From: a virus
IMG/VR virus record: IMGVR_UViG_3300005613_000253
Span: 1-32,607 of that record
Direction: 5' to 3' (one strand)
DNA: 32,607 nt
Shown here: one piece after another, positions 32,122-32,607 of the stretch
Position numbering within the stretch: position 1 is the stretch's first letter
Layout: each line of letters opens with the position of its first letter
The notes under the pieces: generated by a model
Told to the model about the DNA's origin: nothing
Databases searched by the model: none
What the model saw: the letters and a program-made list of their open reading frames with translations, nothing else
Position numbers and translations under genes: made by a program

Positions 32122-32191
32122 AGATTTAATTTTTATCGGTTGTCTGTACATCGGCGCAATAGCTCTATACGTAGCATTGGGGGCGTTATGA
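32111..32191 (+). CDS. Tiny membrane peptide, 26 aa
   Basis: 26 aa, almost entirely one membrane segment (LIFIGCLYIGAIALYVALGAL). GAAAGGG lies upstream at about the right distance and both ends overlap neighbouring genes. Possibly real, small. Confidence 0.4.
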   Translation: MKSEDLIFIGCLYIGAIALYVALGAL

Positions 32192-32529
32192 TATCTAAAG
32201 ATTTTACAGAGAAACTACAAGAGCAAGTTGACTTTCTCAAGGCACAAAAAGAAACGCTTTGCAGTGGCTTGGATGTTATCGAAGCTTCTGCATTGTCTTA
32301 TGAAATAGACCTTGCTGCAACCGATATAGCGTGGCGTTTAGATGTTCTTGCGCACATGATTAAAGACCAGTTACCACAAGAGATTAAGGCTATGCAAGTG
32401 AGATTAGAACAGCTTTACGATTATAAGTCATTGCTTGAAGATATACTTGAAGACGCGGTAAGTGAAACGGGGTTAACTGGCAACTATCACGACATAAAAT
32501 TAACCGAGAAAGGGCTTGAAATAAAATGA
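32188..32529 (+). CDS. Helical hypothetical protein, 113 aa
   Basis: 113 aa from ATG 32188. Charged coiled-coil helices (KLQEQVDFLKAQKE, AMQVRLEQLYDYKSLL) and an acidic pI. It overlaps the preceding peptide and next gene by ATGA. No family recognised. Confidence 0.6.
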   Translation: MISKDFTEKLQEQVDFLKAQKETLCSGLDVIEASALSYEIDLAATDIAWRLDVLAHMIKDQLPQEIKAMQVRLEQLYDYKSLLEDILEDAVSETGLTGNYHDIKLTEKGLEIK

Positions 32530-32607
32530 ATGAAAAAATGAAAGTGGCACTTGCAAACGCAGTGCTTGACCAATGGCACAGCATGATGCGAGACTACAGC
32601 ACGTGTT
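32526..32607 (+). CDS. Truncated gene at window end
   Basis: Starts ATG 32526, coupled to the preceding gene by ATGA, and is still open at the window edge after 27 codons (MNEKMKVALANAVLDQW...). Nothing can be said of its product. Confidence 0.5.
   Translation, partial: MNEKMKVALANAVLDQWHSMMRDYSTC

Overview
The window is one long stretch of a tailed double-stranded DNA phage genome or prophage, with every convincing gene on the plus strand. Genes are packed with ATGA or TAATG overlaps, ribosome binding sites are Shine-Dalgarno like (often AGAAAGGG or GGAGG), and promoters are sigma70-like (TTGACA, 17 bp, TAnnnT). The DNA is moderately AT-rich by eye. The morphogenesis genes fit a siphovirus: one tail tube gene, no sheath, a frameshifted tail assembly chaperone pair and a long tape measure. 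The host cannot be named from sequence alone; a lipoprotein-like signal peptide and sigma70 promoters fit a Gram-negative host but do not prove it. No integrase, repressor, polymerase or recognisable endolysin lies in the window.

Layout. 1-6720 is a nucleotide-metabolism, DNA-modification and small-gene block: metallophosphoesterase, deoxyribosyltransferase-like DUF1937 protein, a protein built of recombinase-like repeats, dNMP kinase, SEC-C protein, SAM methyltransferase, Lar-like zinc ribbon, and a ParB-DNA methyltransferase fusion. 6755-9373 is the packaging block: DUF5681 protein (candidate small terminase), small genes, HNH nuclease and large terminase. 9374-10590 is a regulatory island with four forward promoter candidates, a possible short RNA, three small genes, a tRNA-Thr(UGU) unit and terminators. 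10591-16439 is the head block: portal, MuF protein with a C-terminal zinc-peptidase-like domain, head-tail connector, scaffold and major capsid. 16496-22391 is an accessory cassette placed between capsid and neck genes: DUF115/Maf-like protein, signal-peptide protein, a large beta-sandwich fibre-like protein, holin-like protein and beta-helix protein. 22391-30412 is the neck and tail block ending in a terminator. 30542 to the end is a second promoter-driven operon of tiny genes of mostly unknown role, including a ribbon-helix-helix regulator candidate; it runs off the window.

How it fits together. Terminase, HNH and portal package DNA into a shell made by capsid and scaffold; connector, gp10-like and terminator proteins join the tail, whose length is set by the tape measure. 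The methyltransferase and Lar-like protein probably protect the DNA from host restriction. The most interesting points are the MuF-peptidase fusion with a small conserved neighbour, the catalytic-domain-less recombinase-repeat protein, the short promoter-terminator RNA, the stand-alone tRNA unit, the -1 frameshift site, and the DUF115 protein in the structural region.
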